Positions 9,503 to 21,257 of a stretch of 64,000 nt of DNA are shown here, piece by piece (the first letter of the stretch is position 1; every line of letters begins with the position of its first letter). The notes under the pieces were generated by a model, which made no database searches, was not told where the DNA came from, and saw only the letters and a list, made by a program, of their open reading frames with translations. The translations under genes were made by a program, and so were the position numbers. This stretch comes from Septoria linicola (taxonomy: Eukaryota > Ascomycota > Dothideomycetes > Mycosphaerellales > Mycosphaerellaceae), in contig CP099422.1 of the NCBI GenBank assembly GCA_024114885.1, forward strand, positions 2,170,001 to 2,234,000, read 5' to 3'.

Positions 9503-12500
9503 CTACTCTCGAATCGTGCCCCATTGCCGAGCAATGCCACCTCTTTGCATGCCACCTCGTTGTGCTCCGCCTAGACTCTGGCTGTGAGCATGACCTCCAG
9601 CCCTGCTGGATTGCAGGCTTTGCCTGACGATGGCTTCAGCTGCTGCAGCTGCGGCCAGACGTTCCTTCTGTCTGCTTCGGTCTTTGAGGTATCTCTCCGC
9701 CTCGGGACGCATCCTCAGAATTCTGAGAATCATGTCGTCGTTCGGGTCTGCTTGTGCTTCTTTCCGCTTCTCCTCTTTCGCTTTACGCATCGTGCCTAAG
9801 TTTCTGCTTTGCAGAATCGATTTCGAGCGGCGAGTGCCGCCCAGAGCAGGCGACAGGAAGCCGGCAGGTGCCGACATGCGATTGAGGCGAGCGGCTTGCT
9901 CTTGCTGTCTGGCGGCCGTTGCAGACGCCATCGCTTCGGATGTGCGAATGAGGTTATCTGTCGACTCGAAATAGAAGAATGCAAGATTCTGAAGATCATG
10001 ATACTTCGGACTTTTGAGGACATCCATTGGCACACCATCTGCAATGCCAGATTCGGGGTCCATGGCGTTGAAGAACTCGAACAAGATCTGTTGAACATAT
10101 TAGCAATGTTTCCTTCTCTCCAATTGGCCACTGCTTACCTGAAGCCACTTGTAGACCACATCAACCTCGGCCTGGGTCAGTGGTTTCTGTGCAGACGGCT
10201 TGTCACTGAGAGGTGGCACAAGCAAGCCCTCAATTTGAACCAGAACTTCCTTCCACAACCTGGTCATGACCATGGTCATCGAGCTGTCGGTAAGCGTCTG
10301 CTTCATAATCGCAAAATTATCGTCGAAGTACTGCAGCAAGGGTTTGAGCGCATTGTTAGCTTGCTCGACCAGAGCAGATCCACTAGGCGCTTGCGGTGGC
10401 GGCGTTGCGACTATGGATACAGGGCGGCCTTGCACCTGATTCGACACCCTCGAGAAGTAGCCGCGCATTGTGTTCATCGAGACGCCAGCAATTGCTGCCG
10501 ATGTCGAAGTGCTCGTAAGCCCTCGCAAAGTTCGACGTGACAGACACTGTTGAATATATGCAAAGAGCTTGTCTGTGATCCTTCGGGTCATATCACGCTC
10601 AGTGCGCTTCAGTGTACGGAACGCCTTGCCAAAGTAGAATTGGATATCGTCTCGTTCGCCTTCCATTGTCACTCGGACGAGGACGCGTCCTTGTGTGTCC
10701 AGATCCAGCCAATACTCGCGAGGAAGATAGTCATTGAAATGGTTGGGATCTAGCTTGAGGCTAGTGCGCCCAAGACAGTCGTGGTCACCAAGCGCATCCC
10801 AATCCCACACGGTCGCGATGACATTGAGCGGCCCAGATGTCAGGATGTCGATCGTCTCATCCCAGCGAGGATTCAGCGACTGATAAACAGTTCTCGTCTT
10901 GGCCAGACGTTTCTGGTATTCGTCACCGAGCACAACGTACGGATCACTCAGGCCATTCATATCTCCTGCCTTGAGGTCTTCTGCTTCGATGATCTTGATA
11001 GTGAACATGCATTTGTTGCCGCCCCGCTTTCTGACATTTGTCGGAGGAGGCGGCTCGTACTTCTGGATGGCTTGCACGCAAGCATCGACATTCATCTCAT
11101 GCTCGACCTGATCAAGCTGAAGTGTCGCATACTCGATGTCATTGATCTTGACAAAGCTCTCGGGCCAGAAGTTGAATGGCTCGATCTTCTGACTCAGGCT
11201 ACCAGTAGCCCATGCATCGCGAGCAGCTGTCATCCATCTTTCGCGTTGCGTCTGCTGGGCACGAGCTTCTTGCTCTGGCGTCTGTCGATCCATCTCTTTG
11301 GTGAACTTGGCCTCTAGCAGCTCACAGTATCTTGCGACACCCTTGCCGATCGATTTGCTGATGGCTGTCATGAACTTCGCATACTGCAAGTCGTTGTCCC
11401 ATTCGAGTTTCAGGATCTGCTCGATACTTTGATTGAAGATGCGGTAGACGTCGATTGCACTTTGCGAATGACGCTCGTCGTCCGTAGGTTGCTCGCCTCG
11501 GGCTTGAGCTCCTGGTTCCTGTCTGACCTTAAACTCGTCGTGAGTGACTGCACCCTCAATCCAGTCGAGAAGCTTGGCATCTGTCAGATGGATCCATCTC
11601 CACACAAAGTCTTGCAAATGATGCTCGATGTCGAATGTGAAAGCTCTGCCCGGAAGAGCCTGTGAGTACACTCCGCGAATCTCCACCATTGCTGCGTAGA
11701 GCTCAAAGCCGTCCTGCACCGGCACCTCTTCGCCTCTTGCCTTGGTGACTTCCATAATTCGAGCGACAAGTTCTTTAGCATCGCTCGAGAATGAAGGCAG
11801 GATCTCCTCAACCAGGATTGGAAGTGGCTTGACTCCCATCACGTCGGGCATCTTGCGAAAACGCTTCTGAATCTTGTTGCACATTGCTGTGACTGACGTC
11901 CCGAGCTGTATTACATTGTAGAACTCCCAGTTTGCAGAATCATCTGGCACATGTTTCGCAAGGAGGTCATGGTATTGATCTCGAGCCTTGGCGCGAAGCT
12001 GTTCCGACATCATATTGGCAAAGGCTGCCATTTCTTCTTCGTTCCTCGTGAATGATGGATCTGACCATATGTGCTCTTCCAGAACAGTCATAACACTTGA
12101 GAATTGCGCTGGCTTGCTCTCGTATACGTGCTGGAAGACTTCGTAGAACTCTCGCAGCAGAGCATCTTGGAGGCCGCCGAGTAAGCTTCGAATAGTTGCA
12201 AAGTCCGGAAGAGTCCATTTACTTCGGTCGTAGAAGTCGGCCTGTGCAGACTGATTCTTGCCCTTTTTTGCTTCCACGGGTGGTGACTTGACCAGTTGGA
12301 ATGCCGCATCCAAGATGACTAGTGATATGGCTTGATTCTGATATTTCTCTTTGATCACATCCAAGAACAACACGAGTCGTGTGAATGCCGGAACCCGCCA
12401 TCGGTGGGCGATGTCATTGAGCAGCTCTTGTGTTTGTGGCGAGATCAGTGTGGTCCCTTCTCCGTTCGTTTGCAGCTCCTCATCCTCAAGGTCAGCAGTT

Positions 12501-13741
12501 AGCGCCGCTTTGAGAGTCTGTCGGTAATAGGCTCGGGCATCAGGCGGGATGAATGTGAAGTGAGCTTGCGTTGCGTCGACCGAGCCAGTGCGTGATGGAG
12601 AAGAGTCGCCCAGGTTGAGGCCACTCATGTCGACCGGCTGATCCAGCACATGGGCTGAATCAGACTCGCCGCCCTGTTTGGAGAGCGACTTGCTGAGCTC
12701 GCTGTAATTGCTGTCGCCCTGGGCATTCGATGGGGCCTTGTACTGAGGGAGGCCGCCACTAGAGCCTTTGGCCAAAGCCGGGTTCGACTGCAAGAGAGCC
12801 AACATCATCTGGCTGAGGTCTGTGAACTCGCCCTTCCGCCATGTCTCGTATGCTTCGTCCAGGTCAAAGTCGTCCTTGGACAGCGTGACACTCGTGCTCA
12901 GGCTCATGTGTGTCTGGTACTCCTTCAAGTCTCGCAACGCCTCTTTCTCTGTCCAGTGGTCCTTGTGGGCGTTGATGTCGTTCTGTGCCTGCACTGTTGG
13001 CTTTGAGAATATCCTACACACTCTGATAACCAGCGGCATGTCCTTGACCTCGTACGAGCGTGGCACTTCGATCTCGACACTCGTGCCGCCCTGTCCGCCA
13101 TTTCTCTGCCTCTCGTCTGCAAGATCCTGGTCGTGCTGCAACAGCTTCTGCTCCAGCGATTTGAGCCTGCTCGTCAACTCGGGCCGGTCCCTCGTCCAGT
13201 CGTTGTTGTTGAGAGTGCTGCTGATCAGCCGCACGAACAGCGCAACATGACGGTCGACCATGAGCTTCCAGCCATCGTCGTCTGGTGCCTTGCCCATCTG
13301 CAAGGTTGCAGTCGCTTTGGAGAAGAAGATCAACAGCAGGTCTTCCACTTTCCGGTCCTTCTCCATGCTCTTGCGGAAGGTGGGATTCTTGAACTCGTTC
13401 AGAAACACGCCAAAGGTCCTCTTGATGTCGCCGTTGTGGAACTCGGGCAGCTTCTCCGTCCCCGTCAACACTCCCGACAGCCGCTTGTCCAAAGCAGCCA
13501 TGAAGCCATGGGGGAATTTGGTGCTCTTGCTGTCTCGGATCAGGCTAAAGTCCTTGACCATGTCGTTGATCGAAGTCGAGCTGCGTTGGATGGGTTTGGA
13601 GGTGTTGGCGACATGCTGCACTCGCTTCTGCCGCGGCTGCAGCAGGTACACGAGATATGCAGCACGGAGGGCGTAGAGGTAGGCATCCTGCTGCGAGACG
13701 TGGGCGGGGCGGTGGTGCTGTTTGGTGTGATTGCCGCTCAT
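9503..13741 (-). CDS. C2-domain, Munc13/Git1-like protein
   Basis: Two exons, 13741-10139 and 10087-9503, are separated by a 51-nt intron with a GTAAGC donor; the product is about 1395 aa. The frame stays open upstream to 13861, with further ATGs at 13861 and 13819. I prefer 13741 because the MSGNHTK start and QDAYLYALRAAYLVYLLQP resemble the usual N-terminus. A Munc13-homology region (MHD1) occupies roughly residues 600-780 (ending near KLLDWIEGAV). A C2 domain lies at about 910-1040 (KIIEAEDLKAGDMNGLSDPY, then NPRWDE and VWDWDALGDHDCLG) with Ca2+/lipid-loop Asp residues. MHD2 follows at about 1100-1250. The family includes S. pombe Git1, which acts in glucose/cAMP signalling; a vesicle-priming role is inferred from the Munc13 fold. 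The C-terminal 130 residues are basic and Gln/Ala-rich. Confidence 0.88.
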
Positions 13742-15263
13742 GTTGCGCCGCAGAGTCTCTCGTGCTGCATGCGAGTTGGTTCGCCGGCTGTTGACCGACG
13801 AGCATGACGACCGCTCCATGCTGACTGTTGTTGCTGTCTCCCTCTGTCGCTCACAACACACTCATCGGTCCGGCGGTCGAGCAGCGACAGCCTGTCCAGT
13901 CCAGTGCAGTCCAGCTTTCCAGAGCAAGGGCAACAGCTGCCTCGTTTCGGCCCCTCTCCCTGCTCACTTCTCAATTGTGACTCCAGGATCACAAGACTCC
14001 GTCCTTTCCTGTCCTGTCCTATTCCCACTGAAGAATATGTCAAATATGTTGGTTGGTGGCAACAGGATGTTGTTATGGCAGAGCGACGTCCCCAGATTGC
14101 ACACGAAACGCCCGCTAGTACATGTACTTGGCAGCAGCAGCAGCAGCATCTTTCACGAGACACGAGACACGCTATCTCGTCACGCTAGCTGCCATAAATA
14201 TCATCTAGCGTGAGACCCTTGTCCTTCTTTTGTGTCTCCACTCGCCTGCGTGTCTGCGTGTTTCTTTGTTCACCCGTTAGCAGTAGGACATCATCACGGT
14301 TGGCCAAACATCGCCGCTCCAGAATTTAAAGAGCTGACCTGAGACTGAGACGCTGTTGCTCGCTGTGTGGAAAGTTACGTTATAGCGAAGGGATAGGCCC
14401 TCATAGAACTCGAGCTCCCCGCCCAATGTTGCGAGATTCTACAACGTGCTGTTCTGCCTGCCTGCGACAGTCTCGAGACGATCGTCTGCTGACCACGCAC
14501 AGTCTCTCTTCTTTGACATCAAAACAACGCCCGACCTGTGCAGACCGGGCTGAGATGGCGACAAGCAGTGCTGACAATGCTATACCGACATGTTGTCGAA
14601 CTACAGCTCCATTACTGTGTGCAGCATGTTTGTTTTCAGGAAACAGCCTGATGCCATCAAGAGCCAACTAACGACAATACTGTAATGTTCTTCTTGTATA
14701 CTGTACTATGCTCTGACCTCTGTGCTCTATGCTCTACTCTGCATACCAAATACCACAGCGGGTGTACTTCGCAGGCTACTACACTTGACATGCAGCCATT
14801 TCATACACAACATCCATGCTACTGGACGATAGCTCATGCAACAGCTCGTCACTCGTCACGTCGTGGTAGTTCCAACCACCACGAATCGGGTCTAGCTTGC
14901 AGCGAGCTTGGCGGCGGAGCATGCATCTTGATGTCCTCGCATGTGACAATCACATGTGAATCCCTCAGCACATTTCACACCGCCATTGACGCTCTGTACG
15001 CGCATCGCTACACAATTGGACGCGCCTTATTCACCACAACCGCGATGCGAGCAATCAAGGAGCAACATTCCAGCCACCGCGAGACCACTCGACAGACGAG
15101 CACACTCCACCACCAGCGAACACCAACATATGCTCGCCAGCAGTGCAGTTAGGCGTGCCAAGAGATAGAGAAAAGACTGTCTCTGCTGACGGGATCACTA
15201 CGGCCATATCTCACGATCGATATTCCGCTCAGCATCATTAATCTCACGACCGAGGCTGCTGCC
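13742..15263. promoter_or_regulatory. Long divergent promoter / 5' leader region
   Basis: These 1.5 kb separate the starts of the C2 gene (-) and the bHLH gene (+). They contain pyrimidine-rich tracts (repeated TCCTGTCC near 14010), a short CAG run near 14132 and tandem CACGAGA near 14155. Several small upstream frames (for example 14956-15168) precede the bHLH start and could be leader uORFs. No protein-coding gene is supported. Confidence 0.5.
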
Positions 15264-15881
15264 ATGCAGGACAACACGAACTTAGGCGAAGGCCCATCCA
15301 GCCCGTTGAACTCAGCATCGGCCAAGGCTCGCTTGACGGAAGAGCAGAAGAAGAGAAATCATATTGAGTCCGAGAAGAAGCGTCGTGAGGCAATTCGCAA
15401 TGGCTTCGACAGGCTGTCAACCATTGTGCCCGGCATGCAAGGCCAGGCGCGATCCGAAGCGATCGTGCTAGCGGCCACAGTGGACCACATGAGAGCTTTG
15501 CTTCAGCAGAAAGAGCAGATCCAAGCCGCAGCCACTGCTAAAGGATGGTCATTGGAGCAGATCAACCGCTATTACCAAGGTGCAGAGCAAGAAGCTCGTG
15601 CCAACGAGAACGCTCCTTTGGAGTACAATGCAGCCAAAATACCCATCGGCATCCAGGCAGTACCGCTACAGCAGCAGCAGCAGCAGTCACAGACACCCAT
15701 CAACGCGTTTCAGGCGCCATTCGGCGCTCGGCCCACTCCTACGTCCACAGGGACGCCGATGGATCTTACCGGACCAGTTTCAGCAACGAGCAATGGCTAC
15801 CTGCCAGCGACCGAGAACGGCGAAGGTGCCATGAATAGCCAAAGCGATAGTCCACCAAGCTCAAGACCCGCTGGCGACTGA
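15264..15881 (+). CDS. bHLH transcription factor, Ino4-like
   Basis: A single exon encodes 205 aa. Residues 28-45 form the basic region (KKRNHIESEKKRREAIR) with the His, Glu and Arg positions expected of E-box (CANNTG, typically CACGTG) binders. Helix-loop-helix follows at about 46-83 (NGFDRLSTIVPG, a loop, then EAIVLAATVDHMRALL). The arrangement with a short N-terminus and an N/H-I/E-S/E-K-R-R start recalls yeast Ino4, which pairs with Ino2 on phospholipid genes; the regulon in filamentous fungi may differ. After the domain comes a helical linker, a six-Gln tract (CAG repeat at about 15669-15686) and a Pro/Ser/Thr-rich tail, probably disordered. It probably binds DNA as a heterodimer or homodimer; the partner is not visible here. 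Confidence 0.85.
   Translation: MQDNTNLGEGPSSPLNSASAKARLTEEQKKRNHIESEKKRREAIRNGFDRLSTIVPGMQGQARSEAIVLAATVDHMRALLQQKEQIQAAATAKGWSLEQINRYYQGAEQEARANENAPLEYNAAKIPIGIQAVPLQQQQQQSQTPINAFQAPFGARPTPTSTGTPMDLTGPVSATSNGYLPATENGEGAMNSQSDSPPSSRPAGD
15669..15686 (+). repeat. CAG trinucleotide repeat (poly-Gln)
   Basis: Six consecutive CAG codons lie inside the bHLH gene. Such tracts vary in length between isolates in many fungi, so this is a candidate for polymorphism. Confidence 0.8.
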
Positions 15882-16342
15882 CTGGTGAGAGGGTGAAGCT
15901 GCGAGGCTTGATCTACGTTGAATAGACGAAACCAAGAGCAGAAGTGATGGACGGAACCCCACCACCGCCACGACTCGCGCGTGTCAAAGTGCACGTTGGC
16001 AGGCTAGGGACGGTGATGGGCGGAAAGTGACAGTCTTGACTCAGGCAGGACGTTTGTCTAATTGTGCTTAGGCTGTGCGCAGCTCGGTACGCAGTGGACA
16101 CATCGCGAGTGGCCATCGAATGGCATCCAGCGCCTGGTGAGGCCCTGCTTTGTCCTAATCAATGCTGTCTTGTGCTTTGTGTTGGTGGTGCGAAGCGGAG
16201 GCACGATAATCCCAAATGCGTTCACATCAGACAAAGGAAGTTTTTGAAACTGCTCGACTCAAGGAATCTGGCTCCGGGCTCGTAGACTTGATAATACGGT
16301 TACCTGCGACTTGCTCGTGACTAGCACTGTGATCCTGACAGT
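15882..16342. other. Intergenic region
   Basis: These 461 bp lie between two genes on the same strand. I see no gene. Confidence 0.5.
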
Positions 16343-18101
16343 ATGGCGACGACCAGGATCGCAGCAGAGATCGATAACGTGGGACCAAATATATTCATTG
16401 ACGTCGTCCCAGCGAGTCAAAGATATGGGCCACGAAATTACATTCGCCCTAGTCACAAGCAGTGTATTCCTTCACGACTCTATCAATTCAAGAAGAGCAA
16501 TGGCGTTCCGCCCCCGGATCAGAACCCTCCTCTCAAGCGAGGGGACACCAAACCTGACTACAAGCAAAGCACCTTTTATAAGACTATCAAACATCAACGC
16601 TACGCACAGCTTGAAGCCCGAAAATTTCGACATGATCTCAGTGATGAAGTTCGCCAGACGTTCGGAGACATTGTAAATGACGATGGAACCCAATATGGCT
16701 GGCTCGACAGAGCAAGGGCTAATATCAGTCTCGTTGAAGTCAGAGACACGTTAGTCCGGGAACAGCGCCAAAACGATGCAGAGGGAGGTACGCAGCAAAG
16801 TTCACAACAAGAGATCGGGGGCCAGACGGGGAGAGAAGGGACAACACAGCGACAGCAAGCAATGCGAAGAGGCATTGCGATCAATGGCCAACGCAGACGG
16901 CAGGGTCTTCGCAATAGCAGGAACGTCAGACTATCCTTGAACTCCGTCTCGCAGCGCCGCGCTCAGACACAGCGAGCAAGACAGGTTCAATCTACGCCCG
17001 AGCAGATAACAAGGGAGGCGCGACCTGCGCAGCTGGCAACACAGACTCCAAGCACGCCCATTGATGCCCAGATAATTGGTGTACTACAAGAGCAAATGCA
17101 GACTCATGTCGATGCGTTGATTAACGCCAGGAACAATGCCGACGCCGACGGGCTACAGGGAGGTATGACGGGCTATGAAAATGCCTTCGCTGCATACGAT
17201 GCTTTGAATAATCCTAATAGTGGGCCTCCCGATTCAACCAATCCACCGGCATTTCCTAATGGTGTCGATGCGCCACCTGTCTTGCCCGGCTCCCCAATCG
17301 ATCTGGAGGCAATGCGGGCCAGACTGAACGAGTTGAAAAGCGACGGGCCATCGACTCAGCAGTTATCCAGCCAAGCCTTGTCGCCAATTCAAGAGGAGGC
17401 AGAAGAGCAGGAAGAAGGGGCTGCAGGTGGCCAAGCAAAGACGCAGGCAACAGGTAGCGCAGGACCAGAAGCTGCAGACTCGGCGGGCGGAGACGAGCAG
17501 ATCGAGAGCGAGACGATACTACTGGCGACGAGTCCACCTCCTGCCGCGCGACACCGAGAAGCATATGAATACCTCGGAGCGGATGACCAGATCCGCCACG
17601 GCGAATATGAGGCCGCGTACCAAAATCCGTTAGAACATCGTTGGCACAACCTCGAGCGATATGAGGCACGTGACTCAGGTGTACTGACTGGAGAAGAGAC
17701 GCGCACTTCGTGGCGGACAAAAGGTGAGTCGGACCATTTTACCATGTCATGTTGCTAGATCGCCATTGCTAACAGCTTCTTCTGCAGACTTGGATGATCT
17801 GACTTCACCCGAATTAAGACTCCGCAGCAACCTAGATATGGAAAGGTCCTGGAGGGAATTGCAGCAAGGAAGATGTCGGTTTCAGGTAGAACATGAACGC
17901 AACATGCGCGAGCATGAGGCTCGTTTGGCAGAGATACGTGCTGGTCGACCCATGACACCTGTTGGGCACGCTGCATCAGCTGTCACATCCGCGCCCGTCA
18001 CACCTTCTCGAGCAGATCGACCAGTCGGGACACCAAATGCCCCAGCCAGATCCACATATGCCGCTCCATCCGTCGAAGTCGACTCCGATGAGGATCTCTA
18101 A
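16343..18101 (+). CDS. Hypothetical protein, two exons
   Basis: Exons 16343-17723 and 17788-18101 join through a GTGAGT..TGCAG intron to 564 aa. I do not recognise a domain. The N-terminal 130 residues contain a basic segment with many Tyr and Pro. Residues 135-220 are very rich in Gln and Arg (RRGIAINGQRRRQGLRNSRN) and probably disordered or nucleic-acid binding. A helical patch around residues 235-265 (IIGVLQEQMQTHVDALINAR) and an acidic Ala/Glu/Gln segment (about 350-395) follow. The second exon begins with a short charged helix (LRSNLDMERSWRELQQGRCR) that may be a coiled coil, and ends in an acidic DSDEDL. No homologue can be named from sequence reading; it looks lineage-specific. Confidence 0.65.
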
Positions 18102-18126
18102 GCTTCACCATCGCCTTCCCTCCATC

Positions 18127-18993
18127 TCAATCCCACTCATATCCCAAACTCCGAAAAGTTTCCTGATCAGCCTGATCCCACGGATGACCCGTCACTTTGA
18201 ACACAAGCGGCTCCTTCCCCATCGTCAGCTCATACACATAGTCACAATCCCACACAATCTTCCCGAGGGACCCCGAAAGCAACCCACTCCTCGCCAACCG
18301 ACCAAGCCAGACCATCAACACGCCCGAAACGGTCGCGAGCTGCTGTGATGGGTTCCCGAAGAAGTACTCTGATTCTTCTGTACTAAAAGCTGGTTCTACT
18401 GTGAGCAGAGCAGCGTCTAGCTGCAGTGGTCTGGCAAGTGGAGTCTTTCGGGAGAAGTGCGGCCCATATTTGCAGTATTGCTGGAGGACGCGGAAGAGCG
18501 CTCGGATAATCTTGTTGTCTGATTGAGGGGCACCTGAGATAATTCCCGTGTCCCAGAGATGTGCGAGGCGGATATTGATTTGGAGAATGGAAATTTGTTG
18601 TGGATGGCAGGGGAGTCTCTGCCAGGTGGTCGTTGCTGTGGTCGAAGTGATGGATAGATCGAGTACGGCTGGCGAAAGACTTGAGACTTGATTGAGAGCG
18701 GTGGTTGAGACAATCTGGCGGATGTCTTTGTTGGTTGTGCGGCAGCAGAGGAGGAGGTTATACCATGCTGGTCGAGGACCGTGAGCTGGAAAATGGAAGA
18801 TGAGGCCGCCATTTGTGTCGTGACGAGCGTCTGTTGGGAGAGCGTCTCGATCGTCTTCTCTGATGGAGCAAGACTTGGACCACTCCTGGAATCCACTAGG
18901 CCATGGTAGAACCTCATCAAGAGCGTACTTGTAGATGAGATCTCGAAGCTCTTGTGGCAGAGCCAGCAATGGACTTGTTTCCCGCAATGCCAT
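18127..18993 (-). CDS. F-box-like (LPxELR) protein
   Basis: A single exon encodes 288 aa. The N-terminus SPLLALPQELRDLIYKYAL is the short F-box-like motif of a large, expanded Dothideomycete family (often annotated F-box or 2EXR-like). The remainder contains a 'LLLCCRTTNKDIRQI' segment typical of the 'CR..Y.E' helix after the motif, and a conserved-looking hydrophobic core. The function is unknown for most members; an SCF ubiquitin-ligase adaptor role is suggested by the motif only. It ends 25 bp from the convergent hypothetical gene stop at 18101. A degraded relative lies at 59261. Confidence 0.7.
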   Translation of the reverse strand: MALRETSPLLALPQELRDLIYKYALDEVLPWPSGFQEWSKSCSIREDDRDALPTDARHDTNGGLIFHFPAHGPRPAWYNLLLCCRTTNKDIRQIVSTTALNQVSSLSPAVLDLSITSTTATTTWQRLPCHPQQISILQINIRLAHLWDTGIISGAPQSDNKIIRALFRVLQQYCKYGPHFSRKTPLARPLQLDAALLTVEPAFSTEESEYFFGNPSQQLATVSGVLMVWLGRLARSGLLSGSLGKIVWDCDYVYELTMGKEPLVFKVTGHPWDQADQETFRSLGYEWD

Positions 18994-19806
18994 GAAGATC
19001 GACCTAATCCGCCTACCTGCTTCTAATGTGTGGATGAACGACGTGCGACGTCGTCAATGATAGATAAAATGTGCTCATGGGCTATTTTAGAGTAGCACAA
19101 CCAATGGGATATTTACGAATGTAAGAGTATCCATGAGATGCTGACAGCTGACGATGTACGCAAGGAGCTTCCCCTCACGCGCTGGCCCAGCAGCTCGGTT
19201 CCCTCTTGCAATTGTCCGACCAAGGTCTTGGCACCAGATCTTCGAACATAGACATGCGTTCCCATTGCACCGTATGCCTCCACTGCCGACTGCCAACGAG
19301 GACTTCGTGCGTAAAAGTGTTTACAACATCAGACGCGGACAACACCAATTGTGCAATCTGTCCCGGAGATGATGAAGCTGTGGCCGGACGTATAGGTGCA
19401 TTGCACGGCGTTGGCGCGACTGACGATGGAGACCTTCAGTACATGTTTCCGGGCCTTCTTGGGGGGGTTTGATTGTCTTGGTGCCAGGTTTGAGGTACTT
19501 CCCTAGGTGTTTTGACCTCCTGCACAATGACAGGGGCGGCGATCTATGCTGTAAGCCTGGATGATATGCGATAGAGCCGCATACTAGGCGTTGGAAATGT
19601 ATGAGCAAGGCACATCGATCATAGAGTAGCCTGCGCCAAAGAAGAAGTTATGTCCTTCGCGTGAAGGAGCTCTGCTCATGGGATTATGCAGATGTCAGCG
19701 TTGAAGTATTCCGGGAGGCAGACTCCACTGGGAAAGTTATCGAGCGGTCGCTCAAGGAGCAGATCCAGAAGGACACATTTGCAGTAGGCAGAGCGGTCTG
19801 TGAAGC
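18994..19806. other. Intergenic region
   Basis: This 813-bp stretch holds the promoter of the F-box-like gene and the 3' UTR of the GTPase gene. Only short incoherent frames are present. Confidence 0.5.
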
Positions 19807-20606
19807 TCAGAGGATGACACACTGGGTACCCTCCGTCTTGCCACCTTTCGCCGTAGTGGTGCGTCCAGCTCGTCGGCTTATATCTTCTATGGCAGCCTCG
19901 CACAGCTCTCCAGTCAGAGCAGAGCACTCAGCATACATATCGCATCGCATTTCCTGGGCGATACGCAAGGCTTCTTGTGGGTATACAAAGGTACGGCCAT
20001 TCAGCAGTGCATCGTCACCGTAAGCATCGTCATCTTGATCTTCTGGTACTGCTGGCCGTCGGACTGTTCCGCCATAGTCTTCTTGACTTCGAATGTCTCG
20101 TTTGAGGCCGAGCACGACCACAGGCAAGGACTCGTCATAGTTGAAGTGCGTCTCGACTTCGTGCTTCCACTTTGTGTGTATCGAAGTCAGACTCGCAGGG
20201 TCTGCTATCGAGTAGCAGAGGATGATCATTGATGGCTTCAGGAGAGTGTAGTTTTCTGGCGACGCAGTATCGTAGAACTCGAAGCGATATGGTCGATTGT
20301 ACATGCGGATATTGAAGGCGAAAGGCTGGTCGAGGTCGCGTAGTTGTGGGAGTGGGCCTCGATAGGCGTGACCTTTTGTTAGTCGGCTTTGCTTCGGGTC
20401 AGTCTCGAGGCGGGATGCACGTAGAACTAACTTTGAAAGAGAGCAGATATGGTTGAGAGTACCTACGAAATAAAGGTGGATTTGCCCACGCCCGAGTCTC
20501 CCAGCAGTAAGACCGGCACAACAGGCGCCTCACTCATCGGCGTCAAGGCATCTCGCATGGTTGCCTCTGTTGGCCCTCGGGTGCCCTCTGCTCTGATGGC
20601 TGCCAT
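19807..20606 (-). CDS. Atypical Rho-type small GTPase
   Basis: Exons 20606-20467 and 20386-19807 join through an 80-nt intron (GTAGGT donor, GCAAAG acceptor) to 239 aa. The P-loop (G1) GDSGVGKS is at residues 36-43. The G3 box is DTASPE at 86-91, in place of Rho/Ras DTAGQE. G4 is GLKRD, Rho-like, followed by an acidic insertion (EDQDDDAYGDD), and G5 is ECSALTG. The C-terminal CVIL is a CAAX box predicted to be geranylgeranylated, so the protein should sit on a membrane. The Gly and catalytic Gln of G3 are replaced by Ser and Pro, and no clear switch-I Thr is visible. GTP hydrolysis is therefore probably slow or absent. Rho family membership is judged from G4/G5 and the LKPSMIILCYSI helix; the exact subfamily is uncertain. 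Confidence 0.8.
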
Positions 20607-21257
20607 ATCTGGTCGGTGTAGATTTTGTGTCTGGTGGATGATTGTATAGGCCGATGACTCTGTAGGACAGCACTCGCACAACACAAACACACAACACGTG
20701 GGAGAGAAAGTGTCCACGCCTAACTTAGTTAGCAAGTGCTGTGGAACAAGGTGCAGCTGCAGCTGCAGCTCGGCTCGGCAGGCACGTCTTATCAATGCCG
20801 GCTATCAGTGCGCGAGCGAGCAGGGGCCCGCTGAATTCTTCGTCACCTTTTGTCGCTCGGCCCGTCAGAACCTTTGCTATTACCCACCATGAGCACGGCG
20901 ACCGCAACAGCGACTGAGCGATACACTGTAGGTCAGCCAGGGCGCACCGGCGTAGCAGCTGAACCTGACTAGCATTTCTCCAAGGCGGACATGCAATCGC
21001 AGTGACGGAGAAAAGGGCAGCCAGTGCGACATCGTCAACTCTTCACGCTGCAAACGGAGAGCTTTCCAGGAGTCAGAGCACGCGATTATTCTGCCAATCT
21101 GGGAGGGAAAGGGCGACCGACATCGAAGCGATAATTGAGGAAGGAGCACCTCAGCATACAACGGCAACGACGACCGCCTATCTTCTCGACTCCACCTCGT
21201 CCACGACTCAGCTCCTTCCATTCGACCGCAGCCGATTGTACAGCGACCACTGCCACA
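20607..21257. promoter_or_regulatory. Divergent promoter region with E-box motifs
   Basis: These 651 bp separate the GTPase (-) and PRPP synthetase (+) starts. They hold a CACGTG palindrome at about 20694-20699 and a tandem GCAGCT run at about 20755-20768 containing overlapping CAGCTG palindromes, both possible bHLH sites. Function is inferred from motif only. Confidence 0.4.

Noticed and set aside
13133..13807. 224-codon open frame opposite the C2-domain gene
   Set aside because: It lies antisense to a clearly coding exon and its openness follows from that gene's codon bias.
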